A stretch of 64,000 nucleotides of DNA. It comes from Talpa occidentalis (lineage: Eukaryota > Chordata > Mammalia > Eulipotyphla > Talpidae). The first letter of the stretch is position 1. The number at the start of each line of letters is the position of its first letter. The notes below the pieces were generated by a model that made no database searches, was not told where the DNA came from, and was given only the letters and a program-made list of their open reading frames with translations. The translations under genes were made by a program, and so were the position numbers. Shown here in pieces: positions 34,880 to 46,610 of this stretch. Where the stretch lies: positions 95,172,083 through 95,236,082 of the forward strand of contig NW_023604861.1 of assembly GCF_014898055.3 (NCBI RefSeq), in the 5' to 3' direction.

Positions 34880-36550
34880 AATGCCTCTTTTCCGTCAGTG
34901 ATGATTTTATGCTGTTGGCAGGGCAGGAGAGCGCTGCAGTCACACTCTCAGGCTCCCCAAAAGTCATATCTGCAAATCAAAAAGCAGTAGCTCCATGTCT
35001 TCCTCAGATAGATCGATCTGCATGACTAGCTACTTAGTGTCACTTTCAAATCATAATGGCAAATATTTTTATTTCATGCTGTACAAGGTAAAAAGTAGAA
35101 ACCTTGAGTTCTAGAGAGTCAATGTTTTTGTCTATAAGCTACTGTTTCCAGGATACTGTGACATCCTTGCTGATTTCAAGGATTTCTGATTTATAAAACT
35201 AGGTTGACAGTATGCTTGGTTTAACTAAATTTCCAGAGGTGGAGTAAGGATTCCTGGGATAGTGGCTCTTGTTCCTCTGTGGCTTATCTGTGGTCTGCCT
35301 AATCACTTTGACATTAATGTGGCCTCGGGGCTTTGCAATTGGGGTGGCACAAAGATGCTCCAAAAGAGAATTTCGAATTTGACTGCAATGCCAATGGCAT
35401 GAGGTAGTGGGAAGAAAACAAAAGAGAAAAGATAAGAAGGAAACTTGAAGACTAGAAAAAGTCATGGAAATCACTTTCATTAGTCTTGTTGTCTCCCAAA
35501 TCAGATCAAAGTTCTCTTTTTGAGTTTTGTATCTGTAAACTCTTGGATTTGTGGTAATACTCAGGGAATAGAGACTAAGAGAGGAGTTGTGGAATTTAAC
35601 AAAATGGGACTTTTCATGAACATTATTATGATGATAATTTTTTATAGTGCAGAGATGTTGCATTTTAGACTCTGATACCAAAAGATTAAAACTTTACTAC
35701 AAAAACAAAAACAAAAATAGGCCTTCAAAAAAATAAACCCACATGATATTTCAGAACACACAGATGACACAGTATTTTAGAAAACAATGACTTCATTTAG
35801 AGCTTCTTAGAGTTTTGGGAAGGACAGTTGAAGAATGGCTTCACTAAGGAATATGAGGGTCGATTTTCACTGGAGAGGAAGTGAGACGAGATGTCTGGGG
35901 AAAGGCAAACACTTCACACTTCAAGGGGGACTGAAATTTCTCTCTTGCCCTGCCCCTCTTCTCCCATGACCCCTAGATCCGTGATGCACCTTGGCTGAAG
36001 TACAGATCAAAGGGAGAGGAGTGACTCTTGACACAAACTGAAACCATCCAGTTGTTTAATTATCCTTGATGCGAAAGGCCAGGTCTTCCTTTGATTGTTC
36101 ATCAATGTAATCAGGCAGTTGTTCAGTACTGTGGCTTTATTTTCCAGGACAGGTTTGTGTTACCTAACAGAGCAACAGTGGGCCAGTGGTAGAAAATCTG
36201 GACATAATTACCCATTTTGCAATGATTCTTATGGGCAATTTTTTTTTTTTAAGCATATGGAATGTAGGCTCCACACTTTCTATTTAGAATCTGATGCTGC
36301 CTGTTTGGTTTTTTTTTTTAAAAAAAAAAAGTTGTACAATTAAATTGCCAAGTTCCTTATTTACTCTAAAAATAAACAGATTGTGTGGCAATGTGAAAGA
36401 ATCAAACTAAAAATTCTCTGCTAGTCCTGTTTGTGCATTGCTTTGTTAAGTTTTAGGCACAGGAGTAGTTTCAGATCTATCCAAGAATGAACATTTCTAT
36501 TTGTTCCAAGGGGAGATACTCTGTAAACATGGGTCTGAGTTCAAAGTGAG
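34880..36550. other. Intergenic, nothing recognised
   Basis: Unique sequence. A minus-strand ORF at 35199-35681 of 160 codons lacks any recognisable domain and is likely chance. Confidence 0.35.
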
Positions 36551-36554
36551 TCCA

Positions 36555-36742
36555 AGGCCAGAGAGGCCATGTGGTATCTGGAAGAGCATTTAAGCCAGAC
36601 AAACATGGGCTACTTTTCTGGCTGTGAGATCTGGGCAAGGTACTTAAATTCCCTTGTCCTTACTTTCCCTGTTTATAAAATTGGCTTTTTAATGCATTAC
36701 AGGACAGTTGTGAGGATTAATGATAACATGCTTGAAGTGGGA
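36555..36742 (+). repeat. MIR
   Basis: MIR order is kept: GGAAGAGCATTTAAGCCAGA, TGGGCAAGGTACTTAAATTC, GGACAGTTGTGAGGATTAAT. Confidence 0.75.
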
Positions 36743-36759
36743 AGCACATGATCACTTTT

Positions 36760-36873
36760 TTTTTTTTTGTGGGACCCATGCTGGAGGCCGGCCGGGGAAC
36801 GAACTTGTGCTGCAGAGGCCTCAGGCAGCCTCTGCAGCCCAGCACTCAACCGCTGTGCCACCAGGGGAGGCCC
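36760..36873 (-). mobile_element. Head-only short SINE, second copy
   Basis: Antisense. In SINE orientation it runs from GGGCCTCCCCTGGTGGCAC to GGGTCCCAC and directly into poly-A. A perfect 17-bp duplication AGCACATGATCACTTTT flanks it (36743-36759 and 36874-36890). Same 3' junction as the copy at 18338. Confidence 0.9.
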
Positions 36874-37010
36874 AGCACATGATCACTTTTGAAGTAACAA
36901 TAACATAGTCTCAGAGTTCTATATTATAGTTCATTAATCCGCACCCTAATTTTAAATGGAAGTCCAGTAAATTTGGGTAGTTTAAGTTTTGCTTTCACAT
37001 CAAATTTTTT

Positions 37011-37285
37011 TTAAAGATTTATTTCTTTATGCATGCAAGAACTGGGGTATAGGCCAGAGGTGCGGGGGAGGGGGTGTGTGAGAGGATTCACCAGAGACAG
37101 ACTAGGGAGCAGAACAGGCAGACTGACTGAAATAGATTGCTGAGGGGAGCAACAGGCAAGACAGGAGAGGTCTGCTACGCCATATGGGAAGCTCCCTGGC
37201 CAGCCAGGGATCGAACTTGTGCTGCAGAGGCTATGGACAGCTTCACAGTACTGTGCTTAACCCCTTGCACCACCAGGGAGGCCCC
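37011..37285 (-). mobile_element. SINE inserted beside another SINE
   Basis: Antisense copy between ACATCAAATTTTTTT on the left and AACATCAATTTTTTT on the right. The right duplication leads straight into the next SINE's T-tail. Confidence 0.88.
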
Positions 37286-37311
37286 AACATCAATTTTTTT
37301 TTTTTAATAGA

Positions 37312-37606
37312 TCTTTTTATTTTTTTTTTTTTAAGATTTATTTATTTATTTATTTATACAAGCACTGGGTACAGTCAGAAGCGCAGGAGGGTGAGAGAAT
37401 TCACCAGAGCCAGAGTGGGGAGCAGAGCAGGCAGAAGGACCGAAGTACACTGCTGAGGGGAGCAGCGGGCGGCAGGAGAGGTCTGCGCGCCATGTGGGAC
37501 CCTCCTCCAGTGGTTGGGGAGCAGCCGGGGATCGAACCAGCGCTGCAGAGGCTGCGGGCAGCTTCACAACCCAGCGCTCAACCGCTGAGCCACCAGGGAG
37601 GCCCCC
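37312..37606 (-). mobile_element. Young SINE, earlier insertion at the same target
   Basis: Near-consensus antisense copy ending CGCTGAGCCACCAGGGAGGCC and followed by AACATCAAATTTTGACC, a repeat of the pre-insertion site. Confidence 0.9.
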
Positions 37607-37621
37607 CAACATCAAATTTTG

Positions 37622-38371
37622 ACCCACCAGTTAGATACTGTCATAAGTAAAGTGGATATGAAGCACTTTTAAAGTCAGTGTTCCCTGCAAATAGTAATCA
37701 CAAGAGACAACTATATTGCAAACAATTTATATTTCTCTTACATGATGAGTGGACTCCCTTTGTCACCAGGGTATATATCCCAACTGCTCCTGCAAATGGA
37801 TCCAGTTTTATGACTCTAGAACTGTAACAGTAATACTGAAAGTATTCTGGAGGAAATCTACACATCAACTCACATCTGCATACTAGTTGCAGTATTGGTT
37901 CAGTCAAATGATGTAGCTAAAATTTCATGTTTTATGAGAGCAAAGGATTTATTGGGTAACATTTTTTTGAAACAGTATGAAAAATGGAAAACTACTCTGA
38001 TGAGAAGAGCTATGGGTGATCTTGAGTGAGAACATAGCATGAAGTGTGTGTGAGCAAGTTGACAAAGAGGGAGAGTTAGAAAATGCAAGTCAGAGGAAGA
38101 ACATTAGCTTCACAAAGGGTTTTCCATTTGTCAGTTCATAGAGTAACTTTCTATCCTTGGGGTTCATGAGTGGGTCAGGGACTCTCACAACTCTTTAAAG
38201 GTGCAGGCATGATTTACAATGAAGTATTCACATTTCTTGACAAGGTATCCATGACTTTCATTAAAAAAAAAAAATTAAGTGTAAGGGAGTAGGCAGTAAT
38301 TGTTGCTTAAAATACTGAACTTTTAAAAACATTTCAAATGGGTTTTTGTTACCCACTAAAAGGAAACATTT
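37622..38371. other. Intergenic, nothing recognised
   Basis: Unique AT-rich sequence between a SINE cluster and an L1 insertion. Confidence 0.35.
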
Positions 38372-38387
38372 AAAAATTGACATTTTA

Positions 38388-39206
38388 TGGACAGAAGAGC
38401 TAAAAAGAAACTTCTCTGAAGAGGAAATGCAAATGGCCAACAGGCATATGAAAAAATGTTCAGCATCACTTGTAATCAGGGAAATGCAAATCAAAACTAC
38501 AACGAGATACCATCTTACACCAGTGAGAATGGCACATATTAAAAAAACTAGCAACAACAAATGTTGGCGAAGTTGTGGAGAAAAAGGAACTCTCCTGCAC
38601 TGCTGGTGGGAGTGCAAACTGGTCCAACCACTATGGAGAGCTGTGTGGAGATTTCTCAACCTACTAAACATAGAGCTTCCATATGATCCAGCAATTCCAC
38701 TCCTAGGTATTTACCCAAATGACACACAAACAGTAATTCCAAAGAGCATCTGCACCCCTATGTTTATAGCAGCACTGTTTACAATAGCTAAACTTTGGAA
38801 ACAACCCAAATGCCCAAAAATAGATGACTGGATCAAGAAGATGTGGTACATATATACCATGGAATATTACTCAGCATTCAAAAAAGATAAATACATGCAA
38901 TTTGCCGCAACATGGGCGGCGCTGGAAGGGATCATGCTCAGCGAAATAAGCCAGAAAGAAAAAGAAAAATACCGGATGGCCTCTCTCATAGCAGGAATCT
39001 AGAAAACTTAAATAAGGGACCAGGAAAATGAATAACTATAAGAAAGAAAATATCAAAATCAACAAACAACTATGAACCAGAGACACTCTATAGGGGGTGG
39101 GGAAAGGAGGGCTTGGGGTCAAAATAAGGGGGTTGTAATTGTATGGGGAATATAAAAAATAAAATTTTAATGAAGTGTGAAAAAAAAAGTTGTAAAAAAA
39201 TAAAAT
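38388..39206 (+). mobile_element. Relatively young 5'-truncated L1, ORF2 C terminus still open
   Basis: An uninterrupted frame to the stop at 39000-39002 encodes about 200 residues of the L1 ORF2 C-terminal region: [62 protein letters not shown] and [15 protein letters not shown] 3' UTR, AATAAAATTTT and A-rich tail follow. An imperfect 16-bp duplication (AAAAATTGAC plus ATTTTA/TTTTTA) flanks it at 38372 and 39207. The catalytic endonuclease and reverse-transcriptase parts are missing, so it is dead. Confidence 0.92.
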
Positions 39207-39263
39207 AAAAATTGACTTTTTAACACCTCCTGCTATGATTCATCAATGAGCAACCTAATTTTA

Positions 39264-39539
39264 TTTTATTTTTTGAAAAGATTTTTTAATCTATGTATGC
39301 AAGAACTAGGGTGTAAGCCAGAGGTACAGCACGGTGTGTGTGAGAAAGGATTCACCAGAGAGTGGGGAGCAGAACAGGTGGATCTGCTGAAATACACTGC
39401 TGAGGGGAGCAGCGGGAGAAATAAAAGCGGTCTGCTGAGCCATGAGGATCAGCTCCCTGCCTGGGGATCTAACTCGTGCTGCAGTGGCTGGCTATAGCTT
39501 GATAGTGCTGTCTTTAACCCCTGCTCACCAGAGAGGCCC
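39264..39539 (-). mobile_element. SINE, diverged
   Basis: Antisense copy flanked by TGAGCAA-C/T-CTAATTTTA at 39247 and 39540. Confidence 0.88.
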
Positions 39540-39556
39540 TGAGCAATCTAATTTTA

Positions 39557-40265
39557 AACACAAGTCCAGTAAATTTTTGAAGCAGGACAATTGTGTTTTC
39601 ATATCAAATTCTAACCAACAAGTTGCATATAACGGTGTCAGTGAAAAAAATGAGAAAAAATTAGCACAGAGGTAGTATATTGTTGCTGATGATAAACCCA
39701 GGATATCACTTTTCCAGGTAATGGTACAGTGCAGTGATCAACTCCTAGAAGCCGAGTTCAAATTCACCTATTTCTGTTGATAGGATGACAACAGCCGCTC
39801 CTCATGTGAGAATCCAGTGAGGATTAAATGGCTGTGCATGTGGATTCTCAGAAAAGTTTTTGGCTCAGAGAAAGTGCTGGGAGATAACTGCTGTGCTCTC
39901 TGTGAAGCAGGAGACAGAAGAACTGTGCACAGGAAGTCCTCGAGGAAACAGCAGGCCATTGTCCTCCTAATTGCTCCTGTGAGTTTCAAGGTCCATTGAG
40001 CTGGGCATTAGCAGTTGTTTTAGGTTAAACAAATAAAAATCACTAAGTGGCATGTAAAATACAAATGTCCCTGCTAGACTGGGCACCGCAGCCAGAGGTC
40101 TGGAAAATGTGTCTCCTGGCTGGCTCCTGCAGTGGCATCCACATTGGGTTCTGACCCAGCAGGGCTGGGTAGTGCCCTAGACCTGCCCCTAAGTGACCTT
40201 GTTAGCAGAACCCAGTCACTGAGCTTAATTCAGCAGTGGTGGCCACAGAGCAGAGAGAGACAGTC
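39557..40265. other. Intergenic, nothing recognised
   Basis: Unique sequence; no coding or repeat call. Confidence 0.35.
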
Positions 40266-40269
40266 AGTT

Positions 40270-40440
40270 TGGCTTTGACAGTCTGTAGGTATTTCATTAG
40301 CCTTGCAACTTAGGGCAAGTTACTTAACTGGGACTCAGTGTCCTCATTCGTAGGATGGGTTGATAACGGCAGCTCCATCTTAATGCTGTCATGAGGACAA
40401 AAGGAGGTGATCCTTGAAGAGTATTTTGCACAGGCCTGCC
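40270..40440 (+). repeat. MIR
   Basis: AGGGCAAGTTACTTAACTGG and CAGTGTCCTCATTCGTAGGA are the MIR core, degraded on both sides. Confidence 0.7.
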
Positions 40441-43400
40441 ACCCAGGATTAAATGTCAAGAGCTGAATAGCATGAGTCATTAAGGCCTCACTTCACACGC
40501 TGTGGTGAATTGTCTCCCTGAATTACCTTGTATAAAGTACTTCTGAAGTAGGTGCTAGTGATATCCTAATTATAAAAATGAGGAATTTTAGTATAGTTTG
40601 AGAAAGCTGCCAAGGTCAGACATCTAGAGAAGGACAGAAGCAGACTCATTTCCAATGACCCCACCACCCCCACTGAACCCCCGGGCTAGGATCTGCTTGG
40701 ATCAAAAATATCTTGTCCATCACAAGTCCCAAGTCACCGTATTCAAGGTAGTAGGAAAGTGGGGAGCAAATAACTTGGCCTGGGATACTGTCCCTAGATC
40801 ACTCAGGTCTCATAAAATGTACCAAATGACAATTAAAAAAGAAACAACTAAAAACCAAAAACCAAACTCAGGCATCTTAAGTTTCTCTAGCATCTTCTCT
40901 GTGTGGGTATGTAAGATGTTTGTGCACACATGCCATAATTAATCAGCACAATAACAGATTACTCAATGTTCGACATTTTGTTATAGGGGATCTTTTGTAT
41001 TATTGTAGGGGTTCAAACCTGGGGACTGTGGGACATAAGTCAGAGGCCTCTGGGTGCTGCAGTGTAGCACTGATAGAGTGTCAACACAGAGGAGCTTCCG
41101 AGAGGCAGCTTGCACGGAGGCCCTTGGAGGAGAGCGATGTTTTAAACAGCTGTGGAGGTAAGAGGGCAGAACCTGAATAAAAGGTAACCTGAAGCATTTA
41201 GGTAAGGCCCTCACAGCAAGGTTTGCCTAAAGCACTCTTTGAAGAAATTTTAAAGGAGTTGCCTCAGAATTGCGTGAGTGAGTAACACCCTCCCTCCCAG
41301 TTCTACCACTGCCAGATAGACCCCGATTTTCCTCTTTGGCCCAATAAGTGCTCTCTGAGGCCTTTGTGACTTCTCTCAGCACAGCAATCCTATTGCTATG
41401 GTTATTAGGGGCATTATCAGTGTAAATACCTTACCTCAAGGAGCCTTGCCTTTGGCTGGATGGGTGGGCCTTGTCATTCAATGAGATCAAGGCTGTCAGA
41501 ACTGGAGAGAGGGCTCCAGTCCTCCAGCAGTCAGGGAAGAAAGTCAGGAAAGAAAGTGTGTGATTTTAGCTGTTCACTCTCCTGGTCCCCAGAACTCAAA
41601 GAAAACACACTTGTTCAGAAATAGATGTTCTGCGCACCCACTGATCTATTGAATTGTGTTTTTCTGGAAATGTGTACTGAAATTAACATGACATTTAAGA
41701 CTTCACAAGCATCGAACAAAGTAAAGGAAATAGCAAAGCGAAAAGAACATCTTGGCAACACACCATGAAGTTCTTACATCTCCTTCAAATATTTATAATT
41801 AAGCATATATCATACAGTCATGGATGTCTTTCCTTCCCCAGCCTCAAAAAAAGGAGTAACCTTCAAGGATACAAAGACTCAACTGCATTTATAAGCCTAC
41901 CAAAAATGTTAGAAGGGAGTTTGAGGTTCTCTGAATTTCAAATTTGAATGTCTCTTAGCATCTCAAACTGAATGTAGCCAATGTACACTTACATGGTTAC
42001 ATTAGAAAGAAAATGAAGCAGGCAATACTTTAAGAACTGAGAACTGATTACCTCTGTGTAAGTACATGGGAAGGGTGAGTGATTTGCTAGGCTCTCTTTC
42101 ATTTAGGTAGAGGTCACATCCATATGATGTATTCGAGTGATTCCTTAAGCTGTATGTGTATATTTTAAGCATTTTACAATGAACCAAGAAGGTCATTACC
42201 CACAGAAGCATACTCCTCCATTTTCCACTATTTCAGTAGTTGGTGGGATCACCATTCGTCAGTTGCTGAAGTCTAAGTTGTGAGAATTTGTTCAGACTCA
42301 CACCCATGATCCTTCTCTACTCATGGAAGCAAATTCTCCAGGGCTGAGATCCAGGCACCAGATTTTCTAAGAAGTTTGTCAGGGAATTCTTAAGAACTGT
42401 GTCTCAGTCTCTGTTTTACTCTCAGATTTGGATGAAACTTCTGTAGTCTCTTTATACATATTCATTAATTTGTTGATTAATACTAGATAAATGGGGGGGG
42501 GTTATATATGGACAGTGTGCTTTGGAGGGTCACATCTTCCTTAGTAACAGGGAGAGTTATAGCCCTGTTTTGATTTCCCTTCGCCAAGAAGCCTGTTTGA
42601 AAGTGCAGACATTTAACTTTCAGAAAGTGTCCCGGAACAGCAGGGTGGAGGATAGACTGGAGGAAATTGAGACTAGAGGTTTCTCCAACAATCCAGAGGA
42701 GAGCTAGTGCTGAGAACCAAACCATGTTATGAGAACCAAGGAGAGTTATGAGATGGAGAGAGATGGGCAGATGGGGGAGCAGGAAGGAGCGAAGTAGAAG
42801 CAATAGGAACTGCGCTGTGGGAGAGAGGGAGGAGGAAGAGGCCTCAAGCCAACTCTCAGGTTTCTAACTTCAGGGGCCATTGAGGTCTTTTGTAGGGATC
42901 AGGGGTTTCTAGGTTTGACTTTGGCCTGGATAAACTACCCAAGTTCTCTGAGTTTCAGTGAGCTTATCTGTGAAAGGGCGCTAATGCAAGGGTGGAGGTG
43001 CCATTAACAGGGTTTTAAGTGGGTGCGGTACCATCCATGAAATGTAAGCTACTGTCATCACTGCCGCTGCTGCTCCAGGGTGGCACCAGCTGTGGCTGGG
43101 GTTGCAGAGGAGGGACACTCTGGACACTCGTCTGAGTTTAAGATGTCTGTGGGGCATCATAACAGAAATACCTGGAAGTTCTGGCTGGGATGTGGAGAAG
43201 ACGTCTATTGGATGATCTCAATTTGGGATTTTGTTGAGTAGTTGCAACCAAGGAAGAATGTGGTAAGGGAGAGGGAGGATAAGAGAGCAACTGAAGGGAT
43301 GGGCCTGGGTGTGGGCTCAAGGGATGAGCCTGAAAGAGAAAACTGAGAAAATGATGTGAGGGAGGCGTACAGTAGAACTGATGGAAAAGGAATGCTTTTC

Positions 43401-44105
43401 AAAGAATGTGAAACTTGAAGCCATTGAGTCTGTGTGTAAGGGGTGTGAGTGTTGGTGTTTAAGTTTTCTGAGGGAATGGGAGACCACAGATGGAACTTTG
43501 AAGCTAAGGAAGAGGGGAGGTGAACCTTACCAGCATGTAGGGTGTGATGGAGAGCTGTGACCAGTTGAGGTGGACTTTGCAGTGTACAGGAATCATGCCT
43601 GACAGGATAGGAAGGGATAGAGAGGAAAACCTATGTTCACGCTGATAGATGTGAGGAGCTGATGTGGACAAATGTCTGGGACACGTTGAGGTCTTCAGGG
43701 GTAAAGTGAGATGTTAATGGCCCTAATGAGCGGGGGACACCCATTAGGGCAGATGAGAAATGCTTCAAAGCACTATTCTAGGAGAAGACCATTCGGCCTG
43801 GAACATTCTGGTATGTGAAGCCGAAAAGAATGAGAAGAATCACACAAGGGGTTGGGATAGAAGGTTAGTTGGAGTAAAATGAAATAGCTTCATAGCACAT
43901 CCAAATGTCCTGCCTGCTCCAAAGGTCCTATCCTTCTATGAGTTGAGTATAAGGTCAAGGAGGAGATGGCACCGAATTTGCTGATGCCTGGAAGCTGAAA
44001 ATTTGGCTATGAAAGAGAAGACAAGGAGTTGAGGTGCAACTAAGAGTATTTACATCTGAACAGCCAGGCCATGTTTAATGGTGTTGCTCTGGGCAGCAGA
44101 AGATG
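40441..44105. other. Large intergenic block without recognised repeats or genes
   Basis: About 3.7 kb of mostly unique sequence. ORFs are short and lack family resemblance. The 42700-43700 part is purine-rich (many GGAG/GAGA). Nothing here can be supported as a gene. Confidence 0.35.
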
Positions 44106-44109
44106 CTTT

Positions 44110-44545
44110 TAGCAAGGAGATATGTTTGAATAGGGGCCCCCCCAAAACTCATGTTCACCTGGGACCTAAGGATGGGATCTTATTTGAAAATAGGGTCTTT
44201 GCAGATGCAATTAAGGAAGGGATTCAGCCGAGATCATGTTGGATCAGGGTGGGTCTTAAATCCCATGAGTGTCCTAGTAAGAGATAGACTGATCTGCAGA
44301 GAAGACCAGCCCATGAAAACTGAGGTGGCTGGGGGCTGGGATGATGCTGGTATAGTCAGTGAACTCCCAGACACCGGAGCTGGAGTAGGCAAGGCAGGAT
44401 TTTCCCCCAGAGCCTTCTGAGGCAGCACAGCCCTGCCGATACCTTGTGATTTCAGACTTCCAGCCTCCAGACTATGAGTGAATAAATTATCGTCCTTTTA
44501 AGCCACTAAGTTTGTGCTAATTATTCTAGCAGCCTTAGTAAATAA
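44110..44545 (+). repeat. MaLR (MLT1-like) LTR remnant
   Basis: Sense MaLR-type text: CCCCCAAAACTCATGTTCAC, 'gatcttatttgaaaataggg', TCTTTGCAGATGCAATTAAG, CTTCCAGCCTCCAGACTATG, AATAAATTATC and AAGCCACTAAGTTTGTG in order. The short ORFs over it are not genes. Confidence 0.6.
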
Positions 44546-45375
44546 AACAAGGTACTTTCTGTGGGTGTTTTCACTGCTCAATCCATCACCACTATTCACA
44601 GAAAGATGGCATGGCAAAAGAAATAGTTTGACGGAAAGCTCAAAGAGAAAGGTGAGGTGAAAGAGTGTTAAACGGCTTGCTCCAGTCCATTCATAAAGCA
44701 GGCAGCCTCGTTCAGTAAGCTTATTGGAGCAAAGCAGATTTTTCTATGGAAATCAGATGATCAAGATTCATTACTTAAAGGAACATCAGAACATTTGCAA
44801 GGCAACAGTCAGTGATGGTAGCGACCAGGGCCTGAAACAAGCCAGGCTCGGTTCAGGCCAGAGGAGGCAGAGGGGCATGCTCAGACAAGGACAGGCAGAA
44901 ATAGACCCGTGCCAGCCCCAGGAAGGCTCTTCGCCACCTGGCTAGGGTCCTCTGTAGGAGGAGAGTGGACATTCTTGCACAATTGATGCATATTTATTAA
45001 GCACCTATTTTGTGCCGAGCTCAGACCCAGTAAGGAATATTGAGAATATTGGGAATATTGAGGGGTGGAGGGGGCAGACAAACATGGTTCTCACCCTCAC
45101 AGAGCTGATGGTGTCTCCATTAAGACACTGGTTACAAGTTATAGAAAAGTCAATATAAATAGATTTAATAAAAGTAACTTGTTAACTCTGGGAATTAAAA
45201 TAAGTCCAGGCATGTGTGGACTATGACTACTCAGCCAGGACTCTCATTTGTTTCTCTGTGATTCTCTGGGCCTTCCCTCTTCTGTGTGTCACTTTCAGCC
45301 TGAAGTTGACTTCTTTTTTCATTCAACAAAGTCATGTTGCATAGATTGCAAGATGGTTACAAGCAGCATCTGCGG
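44546..45375. other. Intergenic, nothing recognised
   Basis: Unique sequence. A short GAATATTGAGAATATTGGG stutter occurs at about 45035-45060. Confidence 0.35.
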
Positions 45376-45387
45376 CCACTTGCTTTA

Positions 45388-45669
45388 TTTTTTTTTTAAA
45401 TTTTTTAAAAAAGATTATTTATTTATACAAGAACCGGGTACAGGCCAAATGCGCAGGAGGGTGAGAGGATTCACCAGAGACAGAGCAGGGGACAGAACAG
45501 GCAGACTGACAAAATACACTGCTGAGGGGAGCAGCAGGCACAACAGGAGAGGTCTGCAGCGCCATGTGGGACCCTTGCCAGCCGGCCGGAAGGGATCGAA
45601 ACAGCACTGCATAGGCTGCGGACAGCTTCACAGCATGGAGCTCAACCTCCTGCACCACCAGGGGAGGCC
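45388..45669 (-). mobile_element. SINE with TSD
   Basis: Antisense copy flanked by a perfect CCACTTGCTTTA at 45376-45387 and 45670-45681. Confidence 0.92.
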
Positions 45670-45799
45670 CCACTTGCTTTACATTCAATGAGGGAGAATG
45701 CGTCTCTCCTTTCATCAGTGGGCTATCACAAATCCATGTACCCAACCCTGACTCAATCATAAGGCAAAGAAAATAAGATATTCAGATAGACTAAGACCA

Positions 45800-45965
45800 G
45801 TGCTACTGAAAGTGTGGTCTCCAGGCCAGCAGCATCAGCATCCCCTGGGAATTTGCCAAAAATGCAAATACTTGGGATGAGGAACTGAATCTGATACTCT
45901 GGGGTAAGTCAACAATCTATGCTTAACAATCAGGCAATTCTGATGCATGCTGAACTGAAGAACTG
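45800..45965 (+). repeat. hAT-Charlie-type (MER5A-like) remnant
   Basis: GTGGTCTCCAGGCCAGCAGC, ATCAGCATCCCCTGGGAATT and GGCAATTCTGATGCATGCT match the general MER5A layout. Confidence 0.7.
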
Positions 45966-46146
45966 CCCTTGGGAAGAATCAAATCCCATCTGTGAAGGTG
46001 GTGGTGGTGATTATTCTACTCGAACTGTGTGACTGCCGGAAAATGGCAAAAGGATGGAGTGGATACTGGGAAGGCAAACATAATGGGCAGTCGTGCCCTT
46101 AGTGATTAGGACATTGAGCACACTAGCCAGCAATTATTGGATTCTT

Positions 46147-46411
46147 TTTTTAAAAAAAGATATATTTATTTACGCATGAAAGAAATAGGGTGTGGGCCAG
46201 AGGTGTGGGGGGTGAGAGGAGTCACCAGAGATAGAGTGGGGAGCGGAACAGGCAGATGTACTGAAATACACTGCTGAGGGGAGCAGCGGGAGAGAAAGGA
46301 GAGGTCTGCCATATGGGTCATCTCCCTGGCTGGGGATTGAACTCATGTTGCAGTGGCTGGCGATACCTTGATTGCATTGTATCTTTAACCCCTGCACCAT
46401 CAGGGAAGCCT
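46147..46411 (-). mobile_element. SINE with TSD, inserted in MIR
   Basis: Antisense copy flanked by a perfect AATTATTGGATTCTT at 46132-46146 and 46412-46426. Confidence 0.92.
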
Positions 46412-46610
46412 AATTATTGGATTCTTATTGTGCACCAGGCCACTGTGCAGAAGGCTTTACATACACAAGCTTCCTTTATCCTCAACACAAACCTGCAAGG
46501 TAGGTACTACTCTTATCCATGGCAACTGGGGAAACTGAGGCCCAGTGCAGTTAGAAAATTTATTTAGGGCTTCATACCTAAATGTCAGGGCTGGAATTGA
46601 ACTCCAGTAA
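46412..46610 (-). repeat. MIR
   Basis: Antisense MIR: ATTGTGCACCAGGCCACTGT, AGGTAGGTACTACTCTTATC, GGGGAAACTGAGGCCCAG and TCAGGGCTGGAATTGAACTC in order. Confidence 0.82.

Noticed and set aside
35199..35681. 160-codon minus-strand ORF
   Set aside because: No domain, no homology I recognise and no splice or promoter context; chance ORFs of this size occur in 64 kb.
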